A stretch of DNA of 64,000 nucleotides from Thalassotalea sediminis (GCF_030295915.1 NZ_AP027361.1:2108001-2172000), one strand, 5' to 3'; numbered from the stretch's first letter, positions 18,366-30,953 are shown. Translations and numbers: made by a program. The notes: generated by a model not told the origin, from the letters alone.

Positions 18366-19501
18366 GTGCTAACAACACGCCTGTACTTTCGTTAGCCGCC
18401 GAATTGATATCTCGCGTATCAGTTACGCCTGAAGATGCTGGTTGCCAAACATTAATGGCAGAGCGATTAGAAGCGCTAGGTTTTAATACTGAATCAATGA
18501 TTTTTGAAGACACAACAAACATGTGGTGTCGTAAGGGATCATCAGGTCCTGTATTTTGTTTCGCAGGTCATACTGATGTCGTTCCGGCTGGTAATTTAGA
18601 ACGCTGGCATACGCCCCCTTTCGAGCCAACGTTTAAAGAAGGTTATTTATTCGGTCGTGGCGCTGCCGACATGAAAGGTAGCTTGGCAGCCATGATAGTA
18701 GCAACCGAAAGATTCATTACTGACTACCCTAGTCATAAAGGTTCAATTGCGTTTTTAATTACAAGTGATGAAGAAGGCCCATTTATTAATGGTACAACAC
18801 GCGTAATCGATACGCTTGAAGCTAGAAATGAAAAGATCGATTACTGCATTGTAGGAGAGCCTTCAAGTACGCACGAAGTTGGCGATATTGTTAAAAATGG
18901 TCGTCGAGGTTCAATTTCAGGTGAGTTAGAAATATTTGGAAAACAAGGGCACGTGGCCTACCCGCAACACGTTGAAAACCCAATTCATTTAGCCATGCCT
19001 GCTTTAGCGCAACTTAGTCAAACACATTGGGATACCGGCAATAGTTACTTTCCTGAAACAAGCTTTCAATTATCAAATATTCAATCAGGAACCGGTGCAA
19101 CAAATGTTGTACCAGGTCATTTAACTGCTTGGTTTAATTTACGCTATAGTACAGAATTGTCTGATGAAAAGATTGTCAATAAAATTGACGCTATTTTAAC
19201 TGATCATCAATTAGACTATGAAATAAAGTGGACCTTCAATGGTCAACCATTTATTACAGAACCCGGTACGTTAGTAGACGCTGTTTCAAAAGCAATCAAA
19301 TCAGTTAAAAGCTTTGATACCACACTATCTACTTCAGGGGGCACATCTGATGGTCGATTTATCGCACCGACCGGCGCACAAGTAGTAGAATTGGGCCCCT
19401 GTAACGCAACAATTCACCAAGTTAATGAAAGTGTAAAATGTTCAGATTTAGAAGATCTCGTCGAAATTTACTACCATACACTTGTCAATGTATTGAGCTA
19501 A
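18362..19501 (+). CDS. dapE: succinyl-diaminopimelate desuccinylase
   Basis: Hydrolyses N-succinyl-LL-diaminopimelate, a step in lysine and peptidoglycan synthesis. M20-family di-zinc enzyme of 379 residues: [11 protein letters not shown] (first zinc ligand), [10 protein letters not shown] (bridging Asp), SDEEGP (catalytic Glu) and GEPSST follow in order, with the dimerisation domain around 180-290. Overlaps yffB by 4 bases; the M15 peptidase gene begins 14 bases downstream, which fits a cell-wall theme. Confidence 0.96.
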   Translation: MSANNTPVLSLAAELISRVSVTPEDAGCQTLMAERLEALGFNTESMIFEDTTNMWCRKGSSGPVFCFAGHTDVVPAGNLERWHTPPFEPTFKEGYLFGRGAADMKGSLAAMIVATERFITDYPSHKGSIAFLITSDEEGPFINGTTRVIDTLEARNEKIDYCIVGEPSSTHEVGDIVKNGRRGSISGELEIFGKQGHVAYPQHVENPIHLAMPALAQLSQTHWDTGNSYFPETSFQLSNIQSGTGATNVVPGHLTAWFNLRYSTELSDEKIVNKIDAILTDHQLDYEIKWTFNGQPFITEPGTLVDAVSKAIKSVKSFDTTLSTSGGTSDGRFIAPTGAQVVELGPCNATIHQVNESVKCSDLEDLVEIYYHTLVNVLS

Positions 19502-19515
19502 GGTAAAACATTGCA

Positions 19516-20199
19516 ATGATTCAACATTCGCTCGTAACAGGAGTATCAGATCAACATATCTACTATTTCTCTGAAAAAACGGGCATACACAAAGATGTGG
19601 TAAAGCCCTGGACTAACTTAGTAAATGCAGCGAATAACGCAGGATTTCAGCTCTCTATTGCCAGTGGCTATCGAAGTTTTGAACGCCAATTAAATATTTG
19701 GAATAGAAAAATGACGGGGAAAATCCCCGTTTATGACATGAAACAACATCAAGTTGATATGGCAACGTTAACAATGGAAGAAAAAGTACACGCTATTATG
19801 ACTTTTTCCGCCTTACCAGGTTCAAGCCGCCACCATTGGGGAACAGATATTGATGTTTACGATCCGACATTGCTGCCAGAGGGCCAACACCTCGCTCTTG
19901 AAGCGTGGGAGTATCAAAAGAATGGTCCTTTCGCGCCTTTAACTAAATGGCTCAATAAAAATGCGCAAAAATTTGGTTTTTACTTCCCATACATAGAGTT
20001 TCAAGGTGGGGTAGCATATGAGCCATGGCATGTATCATACGAGCCTTTGGCTTCATCCTACTTAACCGTTTTAACACCTGATGTACTAACATCGACACTT
20101 AAAGCATGTCATATTGAAGGTAAAGACTTTATCATCGCTAATATAGAACAGCTGATGAATCAATATGTTTACAACATCAATGAGGCCTCACATGGATAA
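19516..20199 (+). CDS. M15 family peptidase (VanY-type D-Ala-D-Ala carboxypeptidase)
   Basis: Zinc peptidase of the VanY/M15B type, 227 residues. Motifs: SGYRSFERQLNIW near 54, SRHHWGTDIDVYD near 114 (His and Asp zinc ligands) and YEPWHVSY near 170 (catalytic Glu and zinc His). There is no clear signal peptide at the N-terminus, odd for an enzyme acting on peptidoglycan; a cytoplasmic cell-wall recycling role is an alternative. It lies directly behind dapE and its 3' end overlaps the next small gene. Confidence 0.85.
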   Translation: MIQHSLVTGVSDQHIYYFSEKTGIHKDVVKPWTNLVNAANNAGFQLSIASGYRSFERQLNIWNRKMTGKIPVYDMKQHQVDMATLTMEEKVHAIMTFSALPGSSRHHWGTDIDVYDPTLLPEGQHLALEAWEYQKNGPFAPLTKWLNKNAQKFGFYFPYIEFQGGVAYEPWHVSYEPLASSYLTVLTPDVLTSTLKACHIEGKDFIIANIEQLMNQYVYNINEASHG

Positions 20200-20374
20200 T
20201 TGGTTAATTATTACAATATTTATTATTGTTGCTTTAGTCCTCATAGGTAACTTTAGTACCGTACGTAAAAATGCAAAAACACCTTTACGTAAAAAGAGTT
20301 TAAATGATCTAGAGGAAACACTTCCACGCTCGAATAAGAAACCGCACAAAATGGATTCAATTAACAAAAAGTAA
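20192..20374 (+). CDS. small single-pass membrane protein (DUF2897-like)
   Basis: 60 residues starting MDNWLIITIFIIVALVLIGN: one N-terminal transmembrane helix followed by a basic, Lys-rich cytoplasmic tail. The pattern fits the DUF2897 family. The start at 20192 overlaps the end of the M15 gene by 8 bases; the open frame begins earlier but only inside that gene. Function unknown. Confidence 0.65.
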   Translation: MDNWLIITIFIIVALVLIGNFSTVRKNAKTPLRKKSLNDLEETLPRSNKKPHKMDSINKK

Positions 20375-20386
20375 CGACTGTTATAG

Positions 20387-20611
20387 CTAACTTCTTACGA
20401 GCTTATTAGTTAACTTGTGCACAATTGGCGCGACAAATATAACCGTAGGAAAAGCAACACAAAAAGCAAATAGCCAGGCTGTAAGCCATACTGACAATAT
20501 ATTTTCAACTAAGCCAATATTAAAAATACTGATCACCAGAGACATAAATCCTGACATAAATAGCGCCATAAAGAACGCAAATATAATTGTACGAAAACGG
20601 GGATGGAACAT
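20387..20611 (-). CDS. DUF2798 family small membrane protein
   Basis: 74 residues with two hydrophobic helices (about 7-28 and 40-63). The N-terminal FRTIIFAFFMALFMSGFMS and the WLTAWLFAFCVAFPTVIFVA stretch match the DUF2798 pattern of short two-helix proteins. No function is known. It is convergent with the DUF2897-like gene, 12 bp away, and stands alone. Confidence 0.75.
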   Translation of the reverse strand: MFHPRFRTIIFAFFMALFMSGFMSLVISIFNIGLVENILSVWLTAWLFAFCVAFPTVIFVAPIVHKLTNKLVRS

Positions 20612-20696
20612 AACCTAAGATTCCTTAGTATAAGTAACGTTTAGACAAGGGTTAACAATATTGGGATATTTTTACAGTCGTCTCTGCCTTTGTAAC

Positions 20697-20728
20697 AAAA
20701 AAGTCGGTGATACAACTTTCACCGACTT
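20697..20728 (-). terminator. terminator downstream of the M48 protease gene
   Basis: On the minus strand AAGTCGGTGA pairs with TCACCGACTT (20719-20728 and 20701-20710) around an 8-base loop, followed by a T-run. It lies 27 bp past the M48 gene stop. Confidence 0.92.
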
Positions 20729-20754
20729 CGTAGAAACTAATATAAATTATTATG

Positions 20755-21537
20755 TTAACAACGAGGTCTCATTGTTGACTGTTGATAAACACGTTCAGCT
20801 TTTGATAAATGCTTGCTGAGGTCATTAATGCGTGTTTTGTTTGATGGGTGTGTTGATAAAAACTCAGGTGGCGCCCCTTTCGATTGTTTTGCCATGTTTT
20901 GCCACAGAGCTATTGCTGCTGATGGCTTGAAGCCTGATTTTGCCATTAATTCTTGACCAACGATGTCTGCTTCACTTTCATGCATACGACTATAAGGCAT
21001 AAGTACACCATATTGCGCAATACCAAGCCCAACCATCAGCCATGTCTCTTTATTTTCAACTTCTTGTTGAGCCATGACAGCGCCACCTACAGCAGCCCCC
21101 ATTTGCACCAACTGATTTGAAGATAATCTTTCATTTGAGTGACGCTCAGTAACATGAGCAACCTCATGTCCGATAATAGCAGCTAATTGATCCTGCCCTT
21201 TAGCAACATTTAAAATACCCGTATACACGCCAATTTTACCACCAGGTAAAGCAAACGCATTTACTTGGTCTGAATCAAAAACAACAACTTCCCAATCACC
21301 TGCGTGAGCAGCTTTTGACACATTTTTTGTGATTGAACGCGCGACACATTGCACGTATTTATTAATGGTGGCATCTTGGCTTATCTTTTCTTTTTGCTTT
21401 AGCTCTTCAAATGACGTCGCCCCCATTTTGTTAAGCTCACTGTCTGAAAATAACGTAATTTGGCTCCGCCCAGTAGATGATTTTGCACACCCAGTAATAG
21501 CAACGATCGCGGCAACTAACAGTAATTTTGTTTTCAT
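20755..21537 (-). CDS. M48 family lipoprotein metalloprotease (LoiP-like)
   Basis: Envelope zinc protease, 260 residues. A lipobox signal peptide (VAAIVAITGC, Cys17) anchors it to a membrane; the catalytic IIGHEVAHVTERH lies near residue 125 and the third zinc ligand in HESEADIVGQ near 185. Residues before it (FALPGGKIGVYTG) are the usual M48C signature. Related E. coli proteins LoiP and YggG degrade or trim outer-membrane proteins. The gene is monocistronic with its own terminator. Confidence 0.92.
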   Translation of the reverse strand: MKTKLLLVAAIVAITGCAKSSTGRSQITLFSDSELNKMGATSFEELKQKEKISQDATINKYVQCVARSITKNVSKAAHAGDWEVVVFDSDQVNAFALPGGKIGVYTGILNVAKGQDQLAAIIGHEVAHVTERHSNERLSSNQLVQMGAAVGGAVMAQQEVENKETWLMVGLGIAQYGVLMPYSRMHESEADIVGQELMAKSGFKPSAAIALWQNMAKQSKGAPPEFLSTHPSNKTRINDLSKHLSKAERVYQQSTMRPRC

Positions 21538-21648
21538 ACTTCAACCTTTTTCAAATGCCAATATACCTACAATGATAATAGAACATAGTATTAAGCTAAA
21601 CCCAACAATCAATAAACAGGCATAATTAATACTGAATACACATCGACC

Positions 21649-22281
21649 TTATTGTTCAATAAGCGTATCCATGCCTTTACTCACCCCATAAACATCACTT
21701 TTATCAAACCCTAACGTTACGTGAAAATCTTTTGCCGGCAAGCGTAAGTTTTGTCGCATAAAGTCGCCATCATTAGATGAAGCCACGACAAAATAACTGG
21801 TGTTGTTGCCTTGACTCACTCGGCCTAAACCATGCAACGTAATACGCATTGACTGCCCTAGTGGCGCTTCCGATTTATTAAGCATCTGATAATCAGCTGG
21901 CGCAACGAGCGTCACATGAAAAGAATTTGTATCTCTTGTTGCTTGATTTAAACGATATTGTTGATAATTTTTACCAAGAATAAGCTTTAACTGTGCCAAA
22001 AATTTTTCTAGTTCTACGCGATTAATTTTTGCCCCAAGATAGGTTAATCCCGTACTATCTGTTAATTCACTTATTGTGCTAACCAATACTTTAGTATTGT
22101 CATCTTTATATTTTTCATCATCTAAAGATTTCAATGCCCTTGCGTGTCCGGGCCTTATTTCAACCTGCTGCACTTGCTCTGAAGGTAACACTGTACTTGA
22201 ATAAGCTGATGTCGAAAAAATAAATGGCATTAAAAATATTATATTAGCCATGAATATACGTTTTTTACTGTGTATTGCCAT
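21649..22281 (-). CDS. secreted 2H-phosphoesterase-like protein
   Basis: 210 residues with a signal peptide (KKR followed by a hydrophobic run ending near STSAYSS). The mature part holds two H-x-T motifs about 70 residues apart, FHVTLVAP and FHVTLGF, the hallmark of the 2H phosphoesterase superfamily, which includes RNA ligase/cyclic phosphodiesterase folds and the Swiss Army Knife group. If active, it would hydrolyse 2',3'-cyclic phosphates or similar in the periplasm. The combination with a signal peptide is unusual. Substrate unknown; the superfamily call rests on the twin motifs and spacing. Confidence 0.7.
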   Translation of the reverse strand: MAIHSKKRIFMANIIFLMPFIFSTSAYSSTVLPSEQVQQVEIRPGHARALKSLDDEKYKDDNTKVLVSTISELTDSTGLTYLGAKINRVELEKFLAQLKLILGKNYQQYRLNQATRDTNSFHVTLVAPADYQMLNKSEAPLGQSMRITLHGLGRVSQGNNTSYFVVASSNDGDFMRQNLRLPAKDFHVTLGFDKSDVYGVSKGMDTLIEQ

Positions 22282-22340
22282 TTCTTTCTTTATACTTAAC
22301 GTTAAGTGATATTTTTATTCTACGAGTATAATGAGTAATA

Positions 22341-22699
22341 ATGAAGTATTGGTTTCACCCTGATGTATTTAATAATGTTGCAATTACCCTAGCTACCTAT
22401 CGATGGAAGCTTTTAACTTGGAGTATATTTGCCTTTATTTTATTTTTTGTTTTGCAATACCAAATTACCAACGTTACGCCTGAACTATTAATTTGGTTAG
22501 CTATCTTTATATTATTTTCAGCACTGCAAGCCTTAGTCATTGCGGCCTTTATCTTTTTCTTTCAAGTATTACCTTCATCAAAAGTTCAAGATAAAAAATG
22601 GCATAAATTCTATCGTTATATTGAGTGGTGCGAAGCTGCATTATTTGGCTTTATTTTACCCGCACCAACATTACTATTCGTTTATGCCCTTTTAACCAT

Positions 22700-22703
<4 letters not shown>
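22341..22703 (+). CDS. hypothetical three-helix membrane protein
   Basis: 120 residues with hydrophobic segments at about 24-42, 50-75 and 98-118 and an acidic/basic cytoplasmic loop (SSKVQDKKWHKFYRY). I do not recognise the family. It is convergent with the DUF3392 gene and their stop codons overlap (22700-22703), so the two transcripts must overlap at their 3' ends. Confidence 0.6.
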
Positions 22704-25108
<2,405 letters not shown>

Positions 25109-25134
25109 AATATGTTGATTTTTTATGTTTGAGC

Positions 25135-26187
25135 CTATGCAGATGCAATGCGGTGCTTACGCTCAAATTCTCTAATTTTACTTATATAATGTTGTTCAGT
25201 TTGCTTTGTCATGACACTTCGTTTGTCGTCTAGTAACTGAGCATTAAACTCGATTGCCAAGTGCTTTGCCGCCTTCATCAAATGCTCAAAAACTTCGAAT
25301 GGATCACCAGCATTAGGCAATGTCATGAATAAAGTAATACCTTGTGTAGTAAAGCTTTCCATATTATCCAAATCAAAGGTGCCTGGATTCATCATATTGG
25401 CAAGACTAAAGGTAACTTTACCATTCCCAGCGTTGTCTTCATGACGGTGAAAAATATCCATTTCACCAAAACGTAAGCCTAACGTAAGCAATGTTGGCAA
25501 CAAGGCAGCGCCTGATATTTGCTTTTCTTCTGGCATTACAACGGATACAACGATAACTTCAGGTTCAATGTCGATATTGGTTTGTTTTTTATTATCACTT
25601 TCCGTTGAGTTTGAAACCTTCTCTTCTTCAAACTCATCACCAAAATTTATTTCCATTTGGTTACGTTTAATTTTATCTTTTACAGCCTTTCTTACCGATC
25701 TTTTTGGTTTTCGTTGGCTAACAGGCTCTTGGTAAACCGCTTCATCTGTTGATGTTTCGATTTCTGAGTCAAGTTCGGGTTGTATTGTACTCGCCTGTGC
25801 CTGTGGTGGAGGGTTATCGTGAGGCGGCTGTTCAGTAATATCAGACAAATCCCCCAAAGATGGCTCTAAAGACGGAGCATCGAGTGAAGGCTTATCAATA
25901 TCTTTTGGTAACGGTTCTTCATCATAATCAGGTGCAGGAGCTGGCGCCGTAGGCACTTCATCATCCGATAAATTGTGTTCATTAACGACACGCACCTTAC
26001 CTATACCGTCTTGATCAAAACCTTCGCTATCAATACCTTTTTCAGCAGTCGGTAGCGTATCTGGTTTAGCCTTGAGTTTGTATGGGTTCTTATTTTTTCT
26101 AATTGTCCAAAAGCCATGAACAAATATAGCTGCTATCACAATAGCACTGATAATAATTAATACGTTTCTAAAATTATCTTCCATCAT
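25135..26187 (-). CDS. zipA: cell division protein ZipA
   Basis: Tethers FtsZ to the inner membrane. 350 residues: an N-terminal transmembrane helix (about 7-27), a basic stretch, a long Pro/Glu/Asp-rich linker (about 40-200) and a C-terminal FtsZ-binding domain from about 210 (SGAALLPTLLTLGLRFGEMD, NPGTFDLDNMESFTTQG). Two adjacent ATGs could serve; AGG lies just upstream of both. Placed 9 bp after smc and before ligA, the arrangement typical of Alteromonadales. Confidence 0.95.
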   Translation of the reverse strand: MMEDNFRNVLIIISAIVIAAIFVHGFWTIRKNKNPYKLKAKPDTLPTAEKGIDSEGFDQDGIGKVRVVNEHNLSDDEVPTAPAPAPDYDEEPLPKDIDKPSLDAPSLEPSLGDLSDITEQPPHDNPPPQAQASTIQPELDSEIETSTDEAVYQEPVSQRKPKRSVRKAVKDKIKRNQMEINFGDEFEEEKVSNSTESDNKKQTNIDIEPEVIVVSVVMPEEKQISGAALLPTLLTLGLRFGEMDIFHRHEDNAGNGKVTFSLANMMNPGTFDLDNMESFTTQGITLFMTLPNAGDPFEVFEHLMKAAKHLAIEFNAQLLDDKRSVMTKQTEQHYISKIREFERKHRIASA

Positions 26188-26196
26188 TTAGCCTGT

Positions 26197-29100
26197 TTAT
26201 GATACATCAGCCATAGCAATCGCTTCATCAACATCGACAGCTACCATGCGAGATACTCCCGGTTCAAACATAGTAACCCCTGTTAAATGTGAAGCCATTT
26301 CCATGGCAATTTTATTATGACTAATATAAATAAATTGTACGGTACTCGACATTTCTCGTACCAAATTACAAAATCGTCCCACGTTTGCATCGTCAAGCGG
26401 TGCATCTACTTCGTCCAACATACAAAACGGTGCAGGATTAAGCCTAAAAATGGCAAATACCAATGATAAAGCTGTTAATGCTTTTTCACCACCTGAAAGT
26501 AAATGAATCGTACTATTCTTTTTACCCGGAGGTCTAGCCATTATTGTTACACCTGTTTCTAATAAGTCGTCACCCGTTAATGCTAAATAGGCATCACCGC
26601 CGCCAAACACTTTTGGAAACAAAGACTGTAAATCTTGATTCACCTTGTCGAAAGTCATTTTAAACTTCTGTCGACTTTCTTTATCAATTTTTGCTATCGC
26701 TGATTCTAACGTTGAAATTGCCTGATTTAAATCCTGATCTTGTTGATCAAGGTAGTTTTTTCGCGTTAATTGACTTTCATACTCATCAATTGCTGCTAAA
26801 TTAATCGGTCCAAGCATTGAAATATCTTTTTGAAGTTTTGTTAACTTCGCTTGCCATAAAGATTCATTTGCATTTTCCGCCAAAGATTGAGCAATGATTG
26901 ATGAATTTTTACCGAGTTCTTCAAGTTGTTCCAGTGCATTCTCAGCTTTGATCACGAAACTTTCAGCACTTAACTGCAACTGTGACAATGTTTGTTTTTT
27001 CTGATCAATCTGTTCGACGATTTTGAATGCATTTTGTTCCAACTGTTGAAAAATAACTTGCTGATCAACAATTACTTGATGCTGTTGCTCTATTTCTTTG
27101 TCAAGGGAACTCGACGCAGACAGCCATTTCTGTAATTCACCGTTAAGTGCTTCCAGTTCCTCTCTTGGCATTCCTTCATGATGCTCAAGGTTATGTTGTT
27201 GCTCTGCAATACTTTCTATTGTTGACTGATAACGCGAAATATTTTGCTCAGCCTGCTGGCATTGATGTTTACTTCTTTCCGTTAAAATACGCTGGTGGTG
27301 TAATGATTCTTTGAGCGACTGACATTGACTGGTCACATCTTTTAATGTTTCACGATGTTGTTCCATATGTGCTTCAATGTTTGTCATCGTTGATATTAAT
27401 TCACTATCATCGAGTGAATGATGACCTCCTTCTTCTGTATCGATATCATTTATTTGACGTTCTTTATCTTCAATCGTTTCAGTGTTCAATTTAAGATCAT
27501 GTGCTAATTTTTGCTCTTGCTGCTCAATATGTTGACACTTCTGTCGCCAAGTAGCGTTTCGTTGCGTAACAGCTAATAACTGTTCTTGAGCGTTCGCCTG
27601 CTGTTTTGAATTATCATTCTGTTCTTGCTCTAACGTTTCAATTTTACTAGCAATGTTCTCATGTATAAGTTGCGCTTGTGTCAGTTGTTTTTCTAATTGA
27701 TAAATATCTTGTTGCAATTGATGTTGCTCATTGGTTAACAACAACGCACTATCTGTTTGAGTTAACTTTCCTTTCCGAACAAACTCATGACTTAACCAAA
27801 AACCTTGTTGACAAATAACAGATTGATGCGCTGATAACGTTGCCCTTTTTTCAATACAGGCTGCTTCATCAGAGGCTATAAATATCGTAGAAAACACGTC
27901 GAGCTTAATATGTTCACTCTTTATTTTACTTGCTAACCGAGATGCATCACTTACATTGTCTGTGTTGTCTTTTGACACATCTGTAAACCAAATAAAGCAA
28001 GATTCTAGCGACGCAATTTTATCAAAACATTGATCATTCCAAGTACTTTCAAAAACATGAGCCTGCAATACATGTTCAAGTACCATTTCCACTGCCAATT
28101 CCCAACCTGGCTCAACCTCTAAAAGCTCTTGTATACGCGACATTTCATTTTGCAATAAAGGCGCTAATGCTGTTTGTTGTACTTTTTGCCACTGCTCTTT
28201 TTGCGCGAGTTGATGGTTAATGTCATCAAGGCGTCGTTGCTTACTGGCAATATTTGCACGTAATTCAGACAGCTTTTCAGCTTGTAATTGACTCTGAGTG
28301 GTTGTGTCTTTTAAAACAGCCTTAATGTCTAGCTGCTTTTCTTCGCTTGTTAAGATAGTACCTTTTAGCGCATTTTCATCTTCTAAAGATTCATTTGCCA
28401 GTAACGCTTTTTCATTGGCTAATGTTGAGAGTTGCTCACTAATATTCGTGTATTGTAACTGTAATTGTTGTAACGCTGATGTTAGCACCGAACGTTGTTG
28501 TTCAACGCTGTTCTTTGCGGTTAAACGTTCTCGGTACTGTATATTGTATTGCTGCCAATCAAGCTGAAATTGGTGTAACTCGTCTTGCAGTGTTTCTTGA
28601 GTAGTTTCTTGCTCCGCAACTTGTGCAGTTAATATCTCTATTTGCTGAGTATAATTATCAAGGTTTTTCTGAGTATTGGCATGGTGCTGTTGTTCATGTA
28701 TAAGCATTTTTTGCGTTTTTGCCATTTGGGCTTTTAACGCTTGGGATCGCTCTTCTCGTTGCTTGTTTTGCGACTGTTCATGCGCAAGCTTTTGTTCAGC
28801 CCTAGCAATATTATTGGTTAATTTAATTTTATCTTGCTGGCAATGTTGAATTTGACTATTCGCCACTTGAATTTGCATTTTAGTGTTTGCAAGTAAGGCT
28901 TGGTCAGTCTTCTGGGTCTGATTTAACTCATTAATATTGTCGAGAAGATGTTGTATTTTTTCACGCTTTAATTGCGCTTGCCGATCAAAATTTTGCCAAC
29001 GTAAACAAGCAAGCTCTGCTTTTAATTGTCTCTCTTCAGCTTTTAAAGTTTTAAAACGTTTGGCAGCTTCAGCTTGTTGGTACAATTTATCAATTTGCTG

Positions 29101-29706
29101 ATTTAACTCAAAGCGGATATCTGTTAATCGCGCCAAGTTTTCTCGCGTATGGCGAATACGAGTTTCAGTTTCTCGTCGTCTTTCTTTGTATTTAGAAATA
29201 CCTGCAGCTTCTTCAATAAAAACCCTAAGTTCTTGCGGTTTTGACTCGATTAAACGTGATATTGTACCTTGCTCTATAATCGCGTAGCTTCTAGGTCCTA
29301 GGCCTGTACCTAAGAAGATATCAGTAATATCTTTACGACGGCATTTGGTACCATTTAAAAAATAGGTGCTTTGTGCATCTCGATTAACAACACGGCGAAT
29401 AGAAACCTGATTGCGGTCTGCCATAGAACCCTGCATGCTTTGCGCCATATTATCGAACATAAGTTCAACACTTGCTTGCCCTACCGGCTTTCGACTTGCT
29501 GCTCCGTTAAAAATAACATCTGTCATCGCGTCACCACGAAGGTTTTTAGCTGAGCTTTCACCCAATACCCAACGCACTGCATCGATAATATTAGACTTGC
29601 CACAGCCATTAGGGCCTACAATTGCTGTCATTTGCTGCTCAAATGGCACTTTTGTCGGATCTACAAAAGATTTAAATCCTGCCAGTTTGATATATTTTAA
29701 ACGCAT
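26197..29706 (-). CDS. smc: chromosome partition protein SMC
   Basis: Condensin ATPase that organises the chromosome. 1169 residues with the head-coil-hinge-coil-head layout: Walker A GPNGCGKSN at residue 32, a long coiled coil, a non-helical hinge around 500-640, a second coil, then the signature LSGGEKALTALSLVF and Walker B FCMLDEVDAPLDD near the C-terminus. The coils are extremely Gln-rich. This is the Bacillus-type SMC rather than MukB. It opens the smc-zipA-ligA run and is divergent from cysZ. Confidence 0.97.
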   Translation of the reverse strand: MRLKYIKLAGFKSFVDPTKVPFEQQMTAIVGPNGCGKSNIIDAVRWVLGESSAKNLRGDAMTDVIFNGAASRKPVGQASVELMFDNMAQSMQGSMADRNQVSIRRVVNRDAQSTYFLNGTKCRRKDITDIFLGTGLGPRSYAIIEQGTISRLIESKPQELRVFIEEAAGISKYKERRRETETRIRHTRENLARLTDIRFELNQQIDKLYQQAEAAKRFKTLKAEERQLKAELACLRWQNFDRQAQLKREKIQHLLDNINELNQTQKTDQALLANTKMQIQVANSQIQHCQQDKIKLTNNIARAEQKLAHEQSQNKQREERSQALKAQMAKTQKMLIHEQQHHANTQKNLDNYTQQIEILTAQVAEQETTQETLQDELHQFQLDWQQYNIQYRERLTAKNSVEQQRSVLTSALQQLQLQYTNISEQLSTLANEKALLANESLEDENALKGTILTSEEKQLDIKAVLKDTTTQSQLQAEKLSELRANIASKQRRLDDINHQLAQKEQWQKVQQTALAPLLQNEMSRIQELLEVEPGWELAVEMVLEHVLQAHVFESTWNDQCFDKIASLESCFIWFTDVSKDNTDNVSDASRLASKIKSEHIKLDVFSTIFIASDEAACIEKRATLSAHQSVICQQGFWLSHEFVRKGKLTQTDSALLLTNEQHQLQQDIYQLEKQLTQAQLIHENIASKIETLEQEQNDNSKQQANAQEQLLAVTQRNATWRQKCQHIEQQEQKLAHDLKLNTETIEDKERQINDIDTEEGGHHSLDDSELISTMTNIEAHMEQHRETLKDVTSQCQSLKESLHHQRILTERSKHQCQQAEQNISRYQSTIESIAEQQHNLEHHEGMPREELEALNGELQKWLSASSSLDKEIEQQHQVIVDQQVIFQQLEQNAFKIVEQIDQKKQTLSQLQLSAESFVIKAENALEQLEELGKNSSIIAQSLAENANESLWQAKLTKLQKDISMLGPINLAAIDEYESQLTRKNYLDQQDQDLNQAISTLESAIAKIDKESRQKFKMTFDKVNQDLQSLFPKVFGGGDAYLALTGDDLLETGVTIMARPPGKKNSTIHLLSGGEKALTALSLVFAIFRLNPAPFCMLDEVDAPLDDANVGRFCNLVREMSSTVQFIYISHNKIAMEMASHLTGVTMFEPGVSRMVAVDVDEAIAMADVS

Positions 29707-29843
29707 TAACGCTTATAGCCTGCATAAGATGTTATTTTTATACAATGACTTTATCAGAAAATGTTACTTTTAGCACCTGCGTATCCTTCTCTGCACATCA
29801 TTTGCTAGGTATACTATTTTTCTCTGAATTTAACAGAAGGTAA

Positions 29844-30602
29844 ATGATGAAAAATAAACACGACTCTCCTTTAGCACATAGTGGCGCAGGCTATTTAATG
29901 CTTGGTTTTTCTTTAATCAAATCCAAAGGTATTAAACGGTTTGTTTTTATTCCTCTTACTGTCAATTTATGTTTATTTGCCGTTGCATTTAGCTACATTT
30001 TTACACAGTTAGGAGAATGGATGGCCGCATTTGAAGCTTGGCTGCCCACTTCATTACAGTGGCTTACATGGATAGCACAACCATTAACATTGCTTTTCTT
30101 TTTAGTATTTTTTTCATTTATTTTTAGCTCTGTTGCGAACTGGCTTGCTGCACCTTTTAACGGTTTATTAGCTGAAAAGCTCGAAGCTAAATTAACTAAC
30201 AACACACCTCCTTCTGGATCTACAGTGGATATTGTTAAAGACATTCCTCGCACGCTTTCTAGAGAATGGTGTAAATTTAGGTATTATCTACCACGGGCTG
30301 TTGGCTTTTTTATCTTGAGTTTTATTCCTCTATTGGGCCAAATAATGTGGTTCTTTTTTGTTGCCTGGATGATGGCTATTCAATACAAAGATTATGCTTT
30401 TGACAACCATAAAATTCCCTTTGATCAAATGAAGCGTGTATTAGCTGATCATAAAGGGTTGAGCTATAGTTTCGGTATAACAACAGCGGTATTTTCAATG
30501 ATCCCTTTTGTAAACCTAATTATTATGCCAGTTGCAATTTGCGGTGCCACTGCACTCTGGGTAGACAGATATAGAACACAAGTTATTGGCAGTAGTCATT
30601 AA
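29844..30602 (+). CDS. cysZ: CysZ family sulfate transporter
   Basis: Inner-membrane sulfate permease feeding cysteine synthesis. 252 residues with four long hydrophobic regions and family motifs SGAGYLMLGFSLI, WLAAPFNGLLAEK, PRTLSREWCKFRYYLPRA and the YKDYAFDNHKIPF segment. In E. coli cysZ is likewise divergent from zipA-ligA; here smc lies between. No other sulfate gene is nearby. Confidence 0.92.
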   Translation: MMKNKHDSPLAHSGAGYLMLGFSLIKSKGIKRFVFIPLTVNLCLFAVAFSYIFTQLGEWMAAFEAWLPTSLQWLTWIAQPLTLLFFLVFFSFIFSSVANWLAAPFNGLLAEKLEAKLTNNTPPSGSTVDIVKDIPRTLSREWCKFRYYLPRAVGFFILSFIPLLGQIMWFFFVAWMMAIQYKDYAFDNHKIPFDQMKRVLADHKGLSYSFGITTAVFSMIPFVNLIIMPVAICGATALWVDRYRTQVIGSSH

Positions 30603-30632
30603 TATATAGAAAACATGAGGTGGAGTAGAGGT

Positions 30633-30953
30633 ATGTTAAAAAAAATTGCCCTGGTATTAATATTATCGAGTAACTGTATTGCTGAAGAAATACCAATTCC
30701 GGCGAAAGCGAAGGTGTTTTATGAACAATCGGATAACTACCCTCAACTTATTAATTTTTTTACAACATTTACAGAAACAGAACTCGTCAACTACTATCAA
30801 TCTCACTTAGGTACACCTAGTGTAAATGAACTAAAACGTGGCCATCGTCAACTCACTTTTAGTCATGAAAAAGACGAAATACGCATTATTATTTCTAGTC
30901 AAATTAATGCGACCGAAGTCAGTATTATAAAAGTAAAAAATCCAGCTAATTAG
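30633..30953 (+). CDS. hypothetical small secreted protein
   Basis: About 106 residues. I start at the ATG at 30633 (MLKKIALVLILSSNCIAEE), because GGAG lies 8 bases upstream and this gives a clean signal peptide cleaved near CIA-EE; an earlier ATG at 30615 would add six residues. The mature part (with FTTFTETELVNYYQSHLG and RGHRQLTFSHEKDEIRIII) has no family I recognise. 30 bp behind cysZ, so probably co-transcribed; ends in a terminator that includes its stop codon. Confidence 0.6.
   Translation: MLKKIALVLILSSNCIAEEIPIPAKAKVFYEQSDNYPQLINFFTTFTETELVNYYQSHLGTPSVNELKRGHRQLTFSHEKDEIRIIISSQINATEVSIIKVKNPAN

Noticed and set aside
20415..20618. 67-residue plus-strand frame
   Set aside because: It is antisense to the DUF2798 gene, which has the membrane-protein pattern and a better start.
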